Shown piece after piece: positions 23,152 through 23,404 of a stretch of DNA of 23,404 nucleotides. The position numbers and the translations under genes are program-made. Positions within the stretch are counted from its first letter, which is position 1. Every line of letters starts with the position of its first letter. Below the pieces are notes generated by a model. The model worked only from the letters and a program-made list of their open reading frames with translations. It had not been told where the DNA came from and ran no database searches. Origin of the DNA: JABCPO02 sp052174015 (GTDB lineage: Bacteria; Bacillota; Clostridia; TANB77; CAG-508); assembly GCA_052174015.1 (NCBI GenBank), contig JBQMXM010000012.1, forward strand, positions 1-23,404. The letters are read 5' to 3'.

Positions 23152-23343
23152 GTGTCTATTGAAAAAATACTCTATTTAGTAACTTTAATAAGTTTTTGTG
23201 TAATTTTAAAAAATTTTAAAATTGGTAATCATTCTAATAATCAGATTTGGTTATTAACATTATTCGGATTTGTTTTTGCTAATAGTTTAATAATGGTAAT
23301 GATTATTTTTTTTATGCAGTATAACTATATTAAATTTTTATAA
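23152..23343 (+). CDS. Small two-helix membrane peptide (63-64 aa), unknown
   Basis: Two tandem GTG codons (23149 and 23152) follow AAGGAG (23142-23147); the second has the better gap (4 nt), so I start there. The product has a hydrophobic N-terminal helix (about residues 5-20), a short polar loop (KIGNHSNNQ) and a second hydrophobic helix (about 32-58). Size and layout recall holin-like or toxin-like small membrane proteins, but no family match is evident. An extended -10 box upstream suggests its own transcript. Base content is like the surrounding DNA. It could be a spurious ORF, because hydrophobic ORFs arise easily in T-rich sequence. Confidence 0.45.
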   Translation: MSIEKILYLVTLISFCVILKNFKIGNHSNNQIWLLTLFGFVFANSLIMVMIIFFMQYNYIKFL

Positions 23344-23404
23344 AATCAATGCAATTATTTATATGGTAGTAAAAGTAATAATTAATACAAAAATTGTTAG
23401 GGGG

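Noticed and set aside
21814..23343. Prophage or integrative element beside rpoC
   Set aside because: There is no integrase, transposase, tRNA target or flanking direct repeat. A small acquired cassette remains possible, but an element cannot be claimed.

Overview
This is a very AT-rich chromosomal segment of a low-GC Gram-positive bacterium, most likely an uncultured Clostridia-type Firmicute. The evidence is RNA polymerase beta and beta' subunits of Gram-positive size, strong AGGAGG-type ribosome binding sites, a cell-wall MltG protein, a clostridial SH3/GH18-type exoprotein, a prepilin-like protein with a 'KGITL' leader, and a split transketolase. No recognised gene here contains an in-frame TGA and none stops with TGA (only TAA, twice TAG). 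Tryptophan is TGG and wall genes are present, so this does not look like a Mollicute. The lineage is inferred; no rRNA gene is present to settle it.

Layout. Almost everything is on the + strand. Positions 1-90 are the tail of an upstream gene, followed by a terminator. Then come a 576-aa transglutaminase-like protein (223-1953), the DNA-repair ATPase RecN (2060-3700), a 395-aa protein of unknown family with its own consensus promoter (3804-4991), a strong terminator (5071-5094), a hexanucleotide microsatellite, and a ComFC-like phosphoribosyltransferase (5216-5956). From 6044 to 13361 runs a codirectional series with no convincing internal terminator: a membrane-anchored degenerate cyclophilin, a prepilin-like protein, the two halves of transketolase, a truncated SH3/GH18 protein, MltG, a stand-alone E2-like acyltransferase fold with an altered active-site motif, and a tiny Lys/Thr-rich membrane protein. 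A 700-bp gap follows. It holds a self-contained promoter / tiny ORF / terminator unit and a long A-rich leader. Then come rpoB (GTG start) and rpoC, 14 nt apart, ending at a strong bidirectional terminator.

After rpoC the character changes (21535-23404). There is a GC-rich 14-bp palindrome, a reverse-strand 132-aa orphan, a divergent 163-aa orphan driven by a perfect sigma-A-type promoter with paired GTATAC elements at the predicted start site, and a 63/64-aa two-helix membrane peptide. None of these resembles a family I know. This is the most accessory-looking part of the window.

How the genes fit together. The window mixes core information genes (rpoBC, recN), central carbon metabolism (split transketolase) and cell-envelope functions (MltG, truncated GH18, anchored cyclophilin-like protein, pilin-like protein). 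The most notable points are several proteins with a recognisable fold but altered or missing catalytic parts (cyclophilin, GH18, E2), the isolation of rpoBC from its usual ribosomal-protein neighbours, and small regulatory-looking units around rpoBC. I see no CRISPR array, tRNA, rRNA, transposase or integrase. I did not find a multi-gene system that I could defend as wholly new.
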